From positions 6,244,375 to 6,308,374 of the forward strand of contig NZ_LJYW01000001.1 of the NCBI RefSeq assembly GCF_001305515.1: a stretch of 64,000 nt of DNA, given 5' to 3'. The position numbers and the translations under genes are program-made. Every line of letters starts with the position of its first letter. Position 1 is the first letter of the stretch. The notes beneath the pieces were generated by a model. That model was given only the letters and a program-made list of their open reading frames with translations. It was not told the origin of the DNA and did not search any database. The stretch comes from Prosthecodimorpha hirschii (GTDB lineage: Bacteria; Pseudomonadota; Alphaproteobacteria; Rhizobiales; Ancalomicrobiaceae). This document shows, piece after piece, positions 26,242 through 34,700 of this stretch.

Positions 26242-27816
26242 ATGACCATCGAGACGGCAGTCCCCCAGGAGACCGGAGCCCCGGCCGGCGAGCGCCGCGG
26301 CCGGCGCGGACGCGAGGAGCGGACCCGGGCCGCGCCGCAGGCCGCCCGCAAGCCGCAGCCGCGCCTGCCCTTCGCCCCGGTCAGCGCCGTTTCGGCGGAC
26401 GAGCTGGAGGCGATCCACCAGGCCTCGCTGACGGTGCTCGAAGAGATCGGCATGGATTTCCTCCATGTCGAGGCGCGCGCCATCCTGAAGGCGGCCGGGG
26501 CGGACGTGGATCCGGATTCCGAGCGCGTGCGCTTCGATCGCGGCCTCGTCGAGAGCGTGATCGGCCGCGCGCCGTCGAGCTTCCGGCTGCATGCCCGCAA
26601 CCCCGACCGGGACATGATGCTCGGCGACGGCTATGTCGCCTTCGGGTCGGTCGCCTCGACCCCCAACGTGGCCGACCGGCAGGGCGGCCGGCGGCCGGGC
26701 AACCGGGCCGATTTCCAGAACCTGGTGCGGCTCTGCCAGGCGCTCGATGCGATCCACATCGTCGCCGGCTACCCGACCGAGCCGGCCGACCTGCATGCCT
26801 CGATCCGGCATCTCGACGCGCTCTACGACATGCTGACGCTGACCGACAAGCCGATCCACGCCTATGCGCTCGGCCGCGAGCGCATCGTCGACGGCATCGA
26901 GATGGCCCGGATCGCGCGCGGCATCCCGCGCGAGCAGCTGGAGCGCGAGCCCTCGGTCTTCACCATCATCAATTCGTCCTCGCCGCTGCGGCTCGACGCG
27001 CCGATGCTGGAAGGCGTCATCCAGATGGCGCGCGCCAACCAGGTGACGGTGCTGACGCCTTTCACGCTCGCCGGCGCCATGGCGCCGGTCACCATCGCCG
27101 GCGCGGTCGCCCAGCAGAATGCCGAGGCGCTCGCCGGCCTGGTGCTCGCCCAGACGGTCCGGCCCGGCGCGCCCTTCGTCTATGGCGGCTTCACGTCGAA
27201 TGTCGACATGAAGTCCGGCGCGCCGGCATTCGGGACGCCGGAATACATGAAATCGGCCCTGCTCGGCGGCCAGCTCGCCCGGCGCTACGGTCTGCCCTAC
27301 CGGTCGTCCAATGCCTGCGCGGCCAATACGCTCGATGCCCAGGCGGCCTATGAGAGCGTCTTCTCGCTGTGGGGCGCGATCATGGGCGGCGCCAACCTGC
27401 TCATGCACGGCGCCGGCTGGATGGAAGGCGGGCTGCACGCCTCGTTCGAGAAGATGGTGCTCGATGCCGACATGCTCGGCATGGTCGCCGAATTCCTCAC
27501 CCCCCTGGTGGTCGATGCCGACAGCCTGGCGCTCGACGCCATGCGCGAGGTCGGGCCGGGCGGGCACTTCTTCGGCTGCGCCCATACCCAGGCGCGCTAC
27601 CGCACCGCCTTCTTCGCGCCGATGATCTCCGACTGGCGCAACTACGAGACCTGGCGCGAGGCCGGCAGCCCGACCGCCTACGACACGGCCGAGCGGCTCT
27701 ACCGGGACAAGCTGGCCGGCTATGCCGAACCGGCGATCGATCCGGCCGTGGCCGAGGAGCTGGCCGCCTTCGTCGCCCGCCGCAAGGCCGAGGGCGGCGC
27801 CCCGACGGATTTCTGA
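26242..27816 (+). CDS. MttB-superfamily (trimethylamine/betaine) methyltransferase, non-pyrrolysine
   Basis: MttB-superfamily enzymes transfer a methyl group from trimethylamine, or, in the non-pyrrolysine branch, from quaternary amines such as glycine betaine, to a corrinoid carrier. The 524-residue protein starts with an Arg/Ala-rich disordered leader of about 40 residues. A TIM-barrel pattern follows with FGSVASTPNV, NSSSPLRLD, PFTLAGAMAPVTIAGA and SNACAANTLDAQAAYES. No in-frame TAG is present, so pyrrolysine is not used. No corrinoid protein gene is seen next to it, so its methyl acceptor is unknown. A GNAT gene follows two bases after the stop. Confidence 0.85.
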   Translation: MTIETAVPQETGAPAGERRGRRGREERTRAAPQAARKPQPRLPFAPVSAVSADELEAIHQASLTVLEEIGMDFLHVEARAILKAAGADVDPDSERVRFDRGLVESVIGRAPSSFRLHARNPDRDMMLGDGYVAFGSVASTPNVADRQGGRRPGNRADFQNLVRLCQALDAIHIVAGYPTEPADLHASIRHLDALYDMLTLTDKPIHAYALGRERIVDGIEMARIARGIPREQLEREPSVFTIINSSSPLRLDAPMLEGVIQMARANQVTVLTPFTLAGAMAPVTIAGAVAQQNAEALAGLVLAQTVRPGAPFVYGGFTSNVDMKSGAPAFGTPEYMKSALLGGQLARRYGLPYRSSNACAANTLDAQAAYESVFSLWGAIMGGANLLMHGAGWMEGGLHASFEKMVLDADMLGMVAEFLTPLVVDADSLALDAMREVGPGGHFFGCAHTQARYRTAFFAPMISDWRNYETWREAGSPTAYDTAERLYRDKLAGYAEPAIDPAVAEELAAFVARRKAEGGAPTDF

Positions 27817-27818
27817 TC

Positions 27819-28274
27819 ATGACGACGGACGCCATCCGGATCCTGCCGACCGCCCCCGAGCATCGCGCGGCCTGGGACGACCTCTATGCCGGCTATGCCG
27901 ATTTCTATCGGGTGACCCAGACGCCGGCGATGCGCGACACGGTCTGGTCCTGGCTGATGGATCCGGCCCATCAGGTCGAGGGGCTGGTGGCGGTCGACGC
28001 CGCCGGCCGGCCGGTCGGCATCGCCCATTTCCGGGCCTTCGCGCGCCCGCTCTCCGCCACCACCGGCGGCTTCCTGGACGATCTTTTCGTGTCGGAGGCG
28101 GCGCGCGGATCGGGCGCGGCGGATGCGCTGATCGGCCGGATCGCCGAGATCGGCCGCGCCCGCGGTTGGAGTGTGATCCGCTGGATCACCGCAGAGGACA
28201 ATGCCCGCGCCCGCAAGGTCTACGACCGGCTGGCGATGAAGACGCGATGGGTCACCTATGACCTGGCGCTGTGA
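27819..28274 (+). CDS. GNAT-family N-acetyltransferase
   Basis: A 151-residue GNAT. The acetyl-CoA-binding segment GFLDDLFVSEAARGSGAADAL near residues 84-104 contains the RGSGAA loop (R/Q-x-x-G-x-A). RWITAEDNARARKVYDRLA follows as the C-terminal helix motif. It begins two bases after the MttB-like gene and is cotranscribed with it. The acceptor substrate is unknown; amine acetylation would suit the context. Confidence 0.87.
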   Translation: MTTDAIRILPTAPEHRAAWDDLYAGYADFYRVTQTPAMRDTVWSWLMDPAHQVEGLVAVDAAGRPVGIAHFRAFARPLSATTGGFLDDLFVSEAARGSGAADALIGRIAEIGRARGWSVIRWITAEDNARARKVYDRLAMKTRWVTYDLAL

Positions 28275-28368
28275 CGCCGGCCAATCTCCGGGCGGCCCGT
28301 CTGGCGGTGCGGCGGGCGGCTTCCGGGGCGGGCTTTGGGGTGGCCTTTGGGGCGTCCCCCGAGGCGGT

Positions 28369-28782
28369 TCAGACCTCGGCGAGGATCTTCTCGCGCGCCG
28401 CCGAGGCCAGGAAGGCCGAGCGGGTCAGGCCGCGCGCCTTGGCGGCCATGTCGATCGACTGCAGCAGGCCGGCATCGAGCGAGATGTTGGCGCGAACCGA
28501 GCGCCCGGATTCCTGGATCAGCGGCACGAGGATCGCCGCATGACCCTGCGCGAGCGCCTCCAGGACGGCCGGATCCGTCCGCAACTGGTCGAGCGTGCGG
28601 GGAAGGATGACGGCACCGCCGTCGTCGGCCGCTGCGTCGACCCAAAGCCGGAGGGCGTCCTTCGCCTGTCCCACGGCGGTCTCGAAGTCTTCGGCGGCGG
28701 TCGTGCAGCCCGGGCAGTCGGGAAACCAGATGCTCCACAAGGAGCCGGGTTCCTTTTCGACGATGCCGACAAAGTGCTTCAT
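28369..28782 (-). CDS. hicB: HicB antitoxin
   Basis: A 137-residue HicB protein. The N-terminal partially degraded RNase-H-like domain begins MKHFVGIVEKEPGSLWSIWFPDCPGC and carries the typical FPDCPGC turn, followed by TAAEDFETAVGQAKDAL. The C-terminal part (RSVRANISLDAGLLQSID...GLTRSAFLASAAR) has the ribbon-helix-helix pattern that binds the operator. It neutralises the upstream hicA toxin and represses the operon. It lies 33 bp after hicA. Confidence 0.9.
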   Translation of the reverse strand: MKHFVGIVEKEPGSLWSIWFPDCPGCTTAAEDFETAVGQAKDALRLWVDAAADDGGAVILPRTLDQLRTDPAVLEALAQGHAAILVPLIQESGRSVRANISLDAGLLQSIDMAAKARGLTRSAFLASAAREKILAEV

Positions 28783-28815
28783 GGGACCCTCCAGGTCACC
28801 GCGCTGGCCGACAGC

Positions 28816-29013
28816 TCACAGCCAGCCGGCCTGTTGTGCAATCGAACGCGCCGTGCCGGTGGCCAGTTCGCCCCGATGGCGCGGGACCACCACGACTCCC
28901 TTGCGATCCGGATGCCTGAACACGTCGTGCGGACCGTCCTGGCGCACGATGGTCCAGCCCTCTTCCGACAGGCGTTGCCGTATCCGGCGCAGGTCGCGTT
29001 CGATCGACGGCAT
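28816..29013 (-). CDS. hicA: HicA toxin (mRNA interferase)
   Basis: HicA folds as a small double-stranded-RNA-binding-like domain that cleaves mRNA. The 65-residue protein matches it: RDLRRIRQRLSEEGWTIVRQDGPHDVFRHPDRKGVVVVPRHRGEL, with the catalytic histidine in GPHDVF. The ATG at 29013 is preferred over one ten codons earlier because the protein then has family length. hicA precedes hicB in transcription. The pair sits between the MttB-like/GNAT genes and the dimethylglycine-dehydrogenase-like gene. Confidence 0.9.
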   Translation of the reverse strand: MPSIERDLRRIRQRLSEEGWTIVRQDGPHDVFRHPDRKGVVVVPRHRGELATGTARSIAQQAGWL

Positions 29014-29028
29014 CGCGTCGCCCCTGTG

Positions 29029-29056
29029 TATATATTTGCGCAAGATGTCGGGACAA
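29029..29056 (-). promoter_or_regulatory. Candidate sigma-70 promoter for hicAB
   Basis: Read on the minus strand, TTGTCC (29051-29056) and TATATA (29029-29034) are separated by 16 bp, and the -10 ends 15 bp before the hicA ATG. The AT-rich -10 stands out in GC-rich DNA. HicB autoregulation would act here. Confidence 0.5.
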
Positions 29057-29126
29057 GCCCCGACCGTGCGCCGACAATCCCAAGATCTGAAAATTCTACC
29101 TTGAGATGCAATCCGGAGCCAAGACC

Positions 29127-31550
29127 ATGAGATCCTCGACCCGTGTTGTCGTCATCGGCGGTGGTGTGGTCGGCTGCTCGGTGCTCTATCACCTGACCAA
29201 GCGCGGCTGGACGGACGTGATGCTGATCGAGCGGGCGGAGCTGACCGCCGGTTCGACCTGGCACGCCGCCGGCGGCTTCCACACGCTGAACGGCGATCCG
29301 AACGTCGCCAAGCTGCAGCAATACACGGTCGAGCTCTACAAGGAGATCGAGGCGATCTCCGGCCAGTCCTGCGGGCTGCACCTGACCGGCGGCGTCATGC
29401 TGGCCGGCACGCGCGAGCGCATGGAATGGCTCAAGATGGCCCATGCCCGCGGCCGCTATCTCGGCATGCATACCGAGATCATCTCGGCCGCGGAGGCCAA
29501 GCGGCTGATGCCGCTGATCGACGAGGCTAAGTTCGTCGGTGCCATGTACGACCCGTTCGAGGGCCATCTCGACCCCTACGGCACCACCCACGCCTATGCC
29601 AAGTCGGCCAAGATCAACGGCGCCGAGATCGTGCTGCGCAACCGGGTGATCGATACCCGCCAGCGTGCCGACGGCACCTGGGACGTGATCACCGAGCAGG
29701 GCACGGTCCATGCCGAGCATGTGGTCAATGCCGGCGGCCTGTGGGCGCGCGAATGCGGGCGCATGATCGGGCTGGAACTGCCGATCCTGGCCATGGAGCA
29801 CATGTATCTCCTGACCGAGGACATGCCCGAGGTCGCCGAGATCAACGCCGCGACCGGCAAGGAGGTGATCACCGCGCTCGATTTCGAGGGCGAGATCTAC
29901 ACCCGCCAGGAACGCGGCGGCATGCTGCTCGGCACCTACGAGAAGGCCTGCAAGCCCTGGAGCGAGAAAACCACGCCGTGGGATTTCGGGCAGAACCTGC
30001 TCGAGCCGGATCTCGACCGCATCGCGCCCTCGCTCGAGGTCGGCTTCGAGCATTTCCCTGCCTATGCCCGGGCCGGCATCCGCCGGATCATCAACGGACC
30101 CTTCACCTTCGCGCCCGACGGCAATCCGCTGGTCGGCCCGATCCGCGGCGTTCAGAACTACTGGGTCGCCTGCGGGGTGATGGCCGGGTTCAGCCAGGGC
30201 GGCGGCGTCGGTCTGGCGCTGTCGAACTGGATCGTCGACGGCGATCCGGGCTTCGACGTGTTCGGCATGGATGTCGCCCGCTATGGCGACTGGACCACGC
30301 TCGGCCACACCAATGCGAAGGTGCGCGAGAACTATTCCCGCCGCTTCCGCATCCGCTTCCCCAACGAGGAACTGCCGGCGGCGCGGCCGTTCCGCACGAC
30401 GCCGGTCTATGACCGGCTCGTCGGCATGAACGCGGTCATGGGCGATCTGTGCGGCCTGGAACACGCGCTGTGGTTCGCGCCGTCGCCCGAGGAGGCGAAG
30501 GACGACTTCTCGTTCCGCCGGTCGAACGATTTCGCCCATGTCGGCGCCGAATGTAGGGCGGTGCGCGAGGCGGTCGGCCTCCTGGAGATCTCCAACTTCG
30601 CCAAATACGAGGTGACCGGGGCCGGCGCCGAAGGCTTCCTCGACCGGCTGCTGCCGAACCGCCTGCCGGCGGCCGGGCGCATGGTGCTGACGCCGATGCT
30701 CAATCCGGCCGGCCGTCTGATCGGCGACTTCACCGTCGGCCGGCTGTCCGACGAGCGCTTCGTGATCTTCGGATCGAGCCTCGCGGAGGCCTATCACATG
30801 CGCTGGTTCCTGGCCGCGGCGCCGGCCGGCGTCTCCGTCCGTTCGCTCGGCCTCGGTCTCACCGGCTTCCAGATCGCCGGGCCGAAATCGCGCGAACTGA
30901 TGACGCGCATCGCCGCGCGCGACGTCTCCGCCGCAGGCTTCCGGTTCATGGATGTCGCCGAATTCGATCTCGGCACGCTGCCGGCCCTGGTCGGCCGGGT
31001 CACCTATACGGGCGATCTCGGCTACGAGCTTTGGGTCAAGCCGGAGCACCAGCGCACGCTGCTCGACCTCCTCGTCGCCAACGGCGCCGATCTCGGCCTC
31101 AGGCCGTTCGGTGCCCGGGCGCTGAATTCGCTCCGGCTGGAGAAGAGCTTCGGGTCCTGGTCGCGCGAATACCGGCCGATCTATACGCCCTGGGAGGCGC
31201 GGCTGGAGCGCTTCGTCTCGACCCAGAAGACCGGCTATATCGGCCGCGACGCGCTGCTCGCCGCCCGCGACAAGGGGCCGGAGCGGCTGCTCAACACCTT
31301 CGTGGTCGATGCGCTCGATGCCGACGTGATCGGCGACGAGCCGATCTGGCGCGACGGCACGGTGGTCGGCTGGGTCACCTCGGGCGGCTACGCCCATGCC
31401 TCGGGCGTTTCGGTGGCGCTCGGCTATGTCGAGGCCGGCGCGTCCGATCCGTCGGCGGCCTACGAGATCGAGATCATCGGCGAGCGCCGGCCGGCGCGCC
31501 TGCTGTCCGAACCGCTGTTCGATCCGAAGGGCAGCCGGATGCGCATGTGA
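29127..31550 (+). CDS. Dimethylglycine/sarcosine dehydrogenase-like FAD protein
   Basis: These flavoproteins oxidise N-methyl groups of dimethylglycine or sarcosine; the C-terminal folate domain captures the one-carbon unit. The 807-residue protein starts with the FAD Rossmann motif VVVIGGGVVGCSVLYHL, followed by GSTWHAAGG, whose His is the covalent FAD attachment site in the family. The DAO domain ends near residue 370, then come FAO_M and aminomethyltransferase (GCV_T) domains with YTGDLGYELWV and RALNSLRLEKSFGSW. The ATG at 29127 has GGAG nine bases upstream; an ATG at 29106 is less likely. With the MttB-like and N-methylproline demethylase-like genes it suggests sequential demethylation. 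Confidence 0.9.
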   Translation: MRSSTRVVVIGGGVVGCSVLYHLTKRGWTDVMLIERAELTAGSTWHAAGGFHTLNGDPNVAKLQQYTVELYKEIEAISGQSCGLHLTGGVMLAGTRERMEWLKMAHARGRYLGMHTEIISAAEAKRLMPLIDEAKFVGAMYDPFEGHLDPYGTTHAYAKSAKINGAEIVLRNRVIDTRQRADGTWDVITEQGTVHAEHVVNAGGLWARECGRMIGLELPILAMEHMYLLTEDMPEVAEINAATGKEVITALDFEGEIYTRQERGGMLLGTYEKACKPWSEKTTPWDFGQNLLEPDLDRIAPSLEVGFEHFPAYARAGIRRIINGPFTFAPDGNPLVGPIRGVQNYWVACGVMAGFSQGGGVGLALSNWIVDGDPGFDVFGMDVARYGDWTTLGHTNAKVRENYSRRFRIRFPNEELPAARPFRTTPVYDRLVGMNAVMGDLCGLEHALWFAPSPEEAKDDFSFRRSNDFAHVGAECRAVREAVGLLEISNFAKYEVTGAGAEGFLDRLLPNRLPAAGRMVLTPMLNPAGRLIGDFTVGRLSDERFVIFGSSLAEAYHMRWFLAAAPAGVSVRSLGLGLTGFQIAGPKSRELMTRIAARDVSAAGFRFMDVAEFDLGTLPALVGRVTYTGDLGYELWVKPEHQRTLLDLLVANGADLGLRPFGARALNSLRLEKSFGSWSREYRPIYTPWEARLERFVSTQKTGYIGRDALLAARDKGPERLLNTFVVDALDADVIGDEPIWRDGTVVGWVTSGGYAHASGVSVALGYVEAGASDPSAAYEIEIIGERRPARLLSEPLFDPKGSRMRM

Positions 31551-31699
31551 GCTTGAGTCCGCTGCGACAATCCGCGGCATCGAGGCTGACATGTCGTTAC
31601 ATTCCGTAAGGACAATGTTAGCGCGGCATCACTTATCCTGAACCGGTTGAGACGGTGGCGACGTCGTCTTGCCATCCAACCGTCACTCAGGACATCCCG

Positions 31700-33856
31700 A
31701 TGATGCTTGCTTCGCTTCGTGTCCGGCTTCCCTTCGCGCTGGTGGCCCTGGCTGTCGCAAGCGCGGCGGTCATGGGTGGGATCGGTTGGTCGGGCGCGCG
31801 CAACGCGCTCGAAGACGAGGCCTCCGAGCGGTTGGCGCAGGCCGCCACCGCCCGCGAACTGAGCCTGGCTCTGGTCGCGGAGCGGATCGACATCGACACC
31901 GCGGCGATGGTGGCGGATCGCCTGATCGGCGGCAGCCTGGTCGATCTCGACGAGAATCTGGTGCCCGGCAAGCCGGACTACGATGTCGTCCGCGCCCATT
32001 TCACGGAAGGGGCCGCGGCCGAGCGCATCGCGCGGGATGGCGCCAAGCTCGGCAAGGTCTACGGCGTCCGCCACGCCAAGATGCACGGCGCCGCGCAGCA
32101 GTTGACCCGCACCGGCGGCTACGCCGACATCCTGTTTCTGAACAAGGATGGCCGGGTGGTCTATTCGGTGACCAAGGCCGGCGAATTCGGCCTCGATGTC
32201 GCGGATCGCAGCCTGGCCGGGACCGGCCTTGCCCGCGTCTTCGCCGCGCTGAAGGCGGCTGCGGACGACAAGGCCGTGTTCGAGGATTTCTCGGCCTATG
32301 CGCCGGGCGGCGACGGGCTGCCGTCGGCCTTCATCGGCCGGGCCGTGGTCAAGAAGGCGAATGTCGCCATGGGCGAGGCCCAGGCCAATGTCCGGGCCGG
32401 CTATGTCGTCGTCCGCCTGACACCGTCGATCTTCGACCGCGTGCTGGCCGACCGGAAGGGGCTCGGCGAGACCGGGCAGACCTTCGCGGTCGGCGCCGAC
32501 GGTGTGCTGCGCTCCGACGCGCCGCTGGCGGGCAAGCCCACCGCCGGCCTGCCGGCCGCGGACCTCGGACTGCCGGCGAACTTCTCTGCCGCCTCCGGGA
32601 CGCTGCACTACGCGGTGGCGGGCGAACCACGTCTCGCGCGCACCGCCGAGGTCGGCCTGTTCGGGACGACCTGGACCATCGTGGCGGACAAGTCCGTCGC
32701 CGAGGCCCAGGCGGCCGCGGACTCGATCAGCCGGACCATGGGGCTGGTCGGCGCCGCCATCCTCGCCGCCACCGTCCTGATCGGCATCCTGGTCGCGCTC
32801 AGCATCACCCGGCCGATCCTGCGGCTGACCGCGGCCCTCAAGGCGATCGCCAGCGGCGATCTCGCCGCCGAGATCCAGGGCCGGTCGCGCCAGGACGAAA
32901 TCGGCGAGATCGCGCGCGCCGTGGAGACCATCAAGACTTCGACCGAGCAGCAGGCGCTGGAGCGCGGCCGCGTCGCGGAGGCCGAACGCCAGATGCGCGA
33001 CCGCGAGCGGCGCGAATCGACGACGCGGCTTGCCCGGGAGTTCGAGGCCCGGGTCGGCGGCGTCGCCGAATCGGTCGGGCGTGCGGCGGTCGATCTGGAG
33101 ACGGCTGCCGGCGCCATGGCGACGCTGGCGCGCCGGTCGGCCGCGCAGTCGACCACGGTCGCCGATGCGTCGCAGGATGCCAGCCAGGACGTGAGCAGCG
33201 TCGCCTCGGCTTCCGAGCAGCTGTTCGGCTCGCTGCGCCGGGTCTCCGAACTGATCGCCCGGTCGGGCGCGGTCGCCGGCGAGGCCGACCGGCGTGCGGC
33301 TTCGACCAACGAGATCGTCGCCTCGCTGTCGAATACCGCGGACCGGATCGGGACCGTGGTCGACATCATCCAGGGCATTGCCGGCCAGACCAATCTGCTT
33401 GCGCTCAATGCCACCATCGAGGCGGCGCGGGCCGGCGAGGCCGGGCGCGGCTTCGCGGTCGTCGCCTCCGAGGTCAAGGCGCTTGCCGGCCAGACCTCCA
33501 AGGCGACCGAGGAGATCGCCGGCCAGATCGCGGCCATGCGGCGGGTGACCGGCGATGCCGTCGAGGCGATCGAGACCATCCGGCAGGTGGTCGGCGATAT
33601 CGGCGGCGCGGTGCGCTCGGTTGCCGAGGCCGTCGAGGAACAGACCGAGGCGACGCGGGCGATCACCACCTCGGCCGGCGACGCCTCGCGCCGCACCGGC
33701 ATCGTCACCTCCAATATCGGCGAGGTGCGTTCGGCGGTCGTCTCGACGGAAGGCGCCGCCGACGGCGTCGTCGCCCAGGCGCGCCGGCTCGGCGGCCAGG
33801 CCAATGACCTGCAGGACGGTCTGCGCCGCTTCCTCGCCCATCTCGACGCGGCGTGA
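31700..33856 (+). CDS. Methyl-accepting chemotaxis protein
   Basis: A 718-residue chemoreceptor. TM1 lies near residues 10-32 ([21 protein letters not shown]). A periplasmic sensor of about 300 residues with Cache-like features ([17 protein letters not shown]) follows, then TM2 (around 350-375), HAMP ([20 protein letters not shown]), and a cytoplasmic signalling domain whose hairpin tip reads [24 protein letters not shown]. No C-terminal CheR/CheB pentapeptide is present. ATG 31700 is chosen over 31655, which would add a non-membrane leader. The ligand is unknown; the position beside methylamine genes hints at a related attractant, which is an inference. Confidence 0.92.
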   Translation: MMLASLRVRLPFALVALAVASAAVMGGIGWSGARNALEDEASERLAQAATARELSLALVAERIDIDTAAMVADRLIGGSLVDLDENLVPGKPDYDVVRAHFTEGAAAERIARDGAKLGKVYGVRHAKMHGAAQQLTRTGGYADILFLNKDGRVVYSVTKAGEFGLDVADRSLAGTGLARVFAALKAAADDKAVFEDFSAYAPGGDGLPSAFIGRAVVKKANVAMGEAQANVRAGYVVVRLTPSIFDRVLADRKGLGETGQTFAVGADGVLRSDAPLAGKPTAGLPAADLGLPANFSAASGTLHYAVAGEPRLARTAEVGLFGTTWTIVADKSVAEAQAAADSISRTMGLVGAAILAATVLIGILVALSITRPILRLTAALKAIASGDLAAEIQGRSRQDEIGEIARAVETIKTSTEQQALERGRVAEAERQMRDRERRESTTRLAREFEARVGGVAESVGRAAVDLETAAGAMATLARRSAAQSTTVADASQDASQDVSSVASASEQLFGSLRRVSELIARSGAVAGEADRRAASTNEIVASLSNTADRIGTVVDIIQGIAGQTNLLALNATIEAARAGEAGRGFAVVASEVKALAGQTSKATEEIAGQIAAMRRVTGDAVEAIETIRQVVGDIGGAVRSVAEAVEEQTEATRAITTSAGDASRRTGIVTSNIGEVRSAVVSTEGAADGVVAQARRLGGQANDLQDGLRRFLAHLDAA

Positions 33857-33987
33857 TCCGCGCGACCGGCAGGCCCCCGGCCGGCGCAGACCTCCCATCC
33901 GCGTCGACGCTTCGCCGCCGGATGTCGCCTTCTCGATAGCGAGCGGCGACGTCCGGTCGGACAGTGGATTCCGACCGGGGAGGGGCC

Positions 33988-34269
33988 ATGCCGAGTGCTG
34001 CCGCTGCGTCTCGAAGGATCGCCTGCTCGCGCTGCGGCGCTGAGTTTGGATGCCGCAACGACGGCAGCGGGCGCTGCTGGTGCGGCCAGGAGGCGTTCCG
34101 GCTGCCCGTGCCCCTGCCGGCGGGCGTCGGCCCCTTCGACGATTGTCTGTGCCCCGACTGCATCCGGATCGTCGCGGCAGAACTGACCGCGCTCGGCCAT
34201 GGGCCGCAAGCGCAGCCGGCTGATTCGCCGGGCTCCGCGGTGGACCGGGCCGGCGAGGCCTGTCGATGA
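33988..34269 (+). CDS. Cysteine-rich CWC family protein
   Basis: A 93-residue protein with the arrangement CSRCGAEFGC...RCWCGQE and later CLCPDC, the CWC zinc-binding pattern. A strong purine stretch (GGGGAGGGG) precedes the ATG at 33988. The tail is low complexity. It overlaps the GFA gene by four bases, so the two are coupled. Function is unknown; the zinc knuckle is the only firm feature. Confidence 0.75.
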   Translation: MPSAAAASRRIACSRCGAEFGCRNDGSGRCWCGQEAFRLPVPLPAGVGPFDDCLCPDCIRIVAAELTALGHGPQAQPADSPGSAVDRAGEACR

Positions 34270-34700
34270 GCACGGCACCGCAATCCGAAGCGAAACACAA
34301 CCTGCAATCCGACGACGTCCGGTCCGGCGGCTGCCTATGCGGGGCGGTGCGCTACGAGGCGAAGGCGCCGCTGCGGGCCGTCGTCGCCTGCCATTGCGTC
34401 CAGTGCCGCAAGACCAGCGGGCACTATGCGGCGATGACCTCGGTTCCGCTCGAACGCTTCGTGCTGACGCACGACGACTGCCTGGCCTGGTTCCGCTCCT
34501 CCGAGAAGGCCGAGCGCGGTTTCTGCCGCCTTTGCGGCAGCAATCTCTTCTGGAAGCCGGCCGGGGAAGGGCGCATCTCGATCACCGCCGGAACGCTCGA
34601 CGGGCCGACGGGCCTGTGCATCGAGCGGCACATCTATTGCGACTATGCCGGCGACTATTACGCCATCGCCGAAGCCGTCCCCCAGCTGCCGGAGCATTGA
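34266..34700 (+). CDS. GFA-domain (formaldehyde-activating-like) zinc protein
   Basis: A 144-residue GFA/CENP-V-type protein. The zinc ligands are CLCGAVRY, then CHCVQCRKTSG, and FCRLCGSNLFW, which give the family's CxC...CxxC...CxxC layout. The family takes its name from glutathione-dependent formaldehyde-activating enzyme, but that function is disputed, so the name should not be read as proof. It overlaps the CWC gene by four bases and abuts the demethylase gene (34701) with no gap. Its place in a demethylase operon makes a link to released formaldehyde plausible. Confidence 0.85.
   Translation: MSTAPQSEAKHNLQSDDVRSGGCLCGAVRYEAKAPLRAVVACHCVQCRKTSGHYAAMTSVPLERFVLTHDDCLAWFRSSEKAERGFCRLCGSNLFWKPAGEGRISITAGTLDGPTGLCIERHIYCDYAGDYYAIAEAVPQLPEH

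Noticed and set aside
28779-34300. Two overlapping 937- and 946-residue minus-strand frames
   Set aside because: They are antisense to the dimethylglycine-dehydrogenase-like and chemoreceptor genes, and show only low-complexity Arg/Asp/His-rich sequence.
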